Shown here: piece after piece, positions 5,533-5,682 of the stretch
Position numbering within the stretch: the first letter of the stretch is position 1
How the letters are laid out: every line of letters begins with the position of its first letter
Assembly (NCBI GenBank): GCA_017416665.1
Contig: JAFQBO010000360.1
Location: 1-5,682 of the forward strand
Source of the DNA: Oscillospiraceae bacterium
Lineage (GTDB): Bacteria; Bacillota; Clostridia; Oscillospirales; Ruminococcaceae
Reading direction: 5' to 3'
DNA length: 5,682 bases
Notes under the pieces: generated by a model
The model's database searches: none
The model's input: only the letters and a program-made list of their open reading frames with translations
Told to the model about the DNA's origin: nothing
Translations under genes and position numbers: made by a program

Positions 5533-5682
5533 ACTGGTTGCAAGGGAGATTTAATTGAAACTGAAATCTCAGAAGAAATTTATAATCATTTTTTAAGTTT
5601 TCACAGAGAGGATGAGGCTGAAGGTCGTTCGGATAGACGACACTTGGAAAAATCTGAACAGACAGAGCTTTCATTAAATCTA
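5533..5682 (+). pseudogene. Sigma-factor-like small ORF, start missing, runs off the window
   Basis: The plus frame is open for 50 codons from just after TAG (5530-5532) to the window edge. It contains GDLIETEISEEIYNHFLS and then a highly charged stretch with DRRHLEKSEQTE. The layout (I/V-E-x-x-x-I/V-S/T-E-E-I/V-Y, then an Arg/Glu-rich region and a D-R-R-H-x-E segment) resembles the N-terminus of small sigma-70-like proteins found on clostridial conjugative elements. That is a resemblance from memory only. No ATG, GTG or TTG is in frame between the TAG and the conserved part. AAGGGAG (5542-5548) is a good ribosome site, but the only nearby start in frame would be ATT at 5554; the TTG at 5555 is out of frame and closes after 13 codons. 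The 5' end is therefore degenerate, frameshifted or uses an unusual start. Its 3' end is outside the window. Confidence 0.4.

Noticed and set aside
5549..5596. TTG-initiated 13-codon ORF at 5555 after AAGGGAG
   Set aside because: It is out of frame with the protein-like frame and gives an uninformative Lys/Ile-rich peptide; there is no sign that it is a real gene.

Overview
The window is low-GC, AT-rich bacterial DNA. Its protein sequences, gene order and Shine-Dalgarno sites fit a clostridial Firmicute, perhaps a gut Oscillospiraceae/Ruminococcaceae relative. That placement comes from sequence style and was not checked against a database.

Most of the window (5216 down to 285, minus strand) is one compact operon, transcribed right to left: aspS (aspartyl-tRNA synthetase), gatC, gatA, gatB (the three subunits of the tRNA-dependent amidotransferase). 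Gaps are 28 nt (aspS-gatC) and 12 nt (gatC-gatA), and gatA and gatB overlap by 3 nt (GTGA, with a GTG start for gatB). Together the genes describe the indirect route to Asn-tRNA(Asn). A relaxed AspRS would charge tRNA(Asn) with Asp, and GatCAB would amidate it with glutamine-derived ammonia; GatCAB may also make Gln-tRNA(Gln). AspRS carries His-Gly at the N-terminal position tied to non-discriminating enzymes, which agrees with this layout. A strong hairpin at 213-260 closes the operon.

The operon's 5' end is the most interesting part. A near-consensus extended -10 promoter (5346-5374, minus) is followed, exactly where transcription should begin, by an 18-bp hairpin and a run of seven U. This is an intrinsic-terminator shape starting at about +1 of the aspS message. 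A 15-codon ORF (MRFYNLVALRLFLPI) starts in the hairpin's 5' arm and runs through it, with an Asn codon next to the apical loop. No T-box is visible. A translation-controlled attenuator is a reasonable but unproven reading. A three-codon ORF (M-K-G-stop) encloses the aspS Shine-Dalgarno site.

The left edge (1-139) is the right end of an IS66-family insertion sequence: the transposase C-terminus on the plus strand, a long hairpin, and an end reading GTAAGCGTC from outside inwards. A dyad-containing, promoter-like sequence abuts it. The right edge (5533-5682, plus) holds an open frame resembling the N-terminal part of small sigma-factor-like ORFs from clostridial mobile elements, but without a usable start codon. 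The operon therefore appears to be flanked by mobile or degenerate DNA. The stretch 5375-5532 is AT-rich with no recognisable gene.
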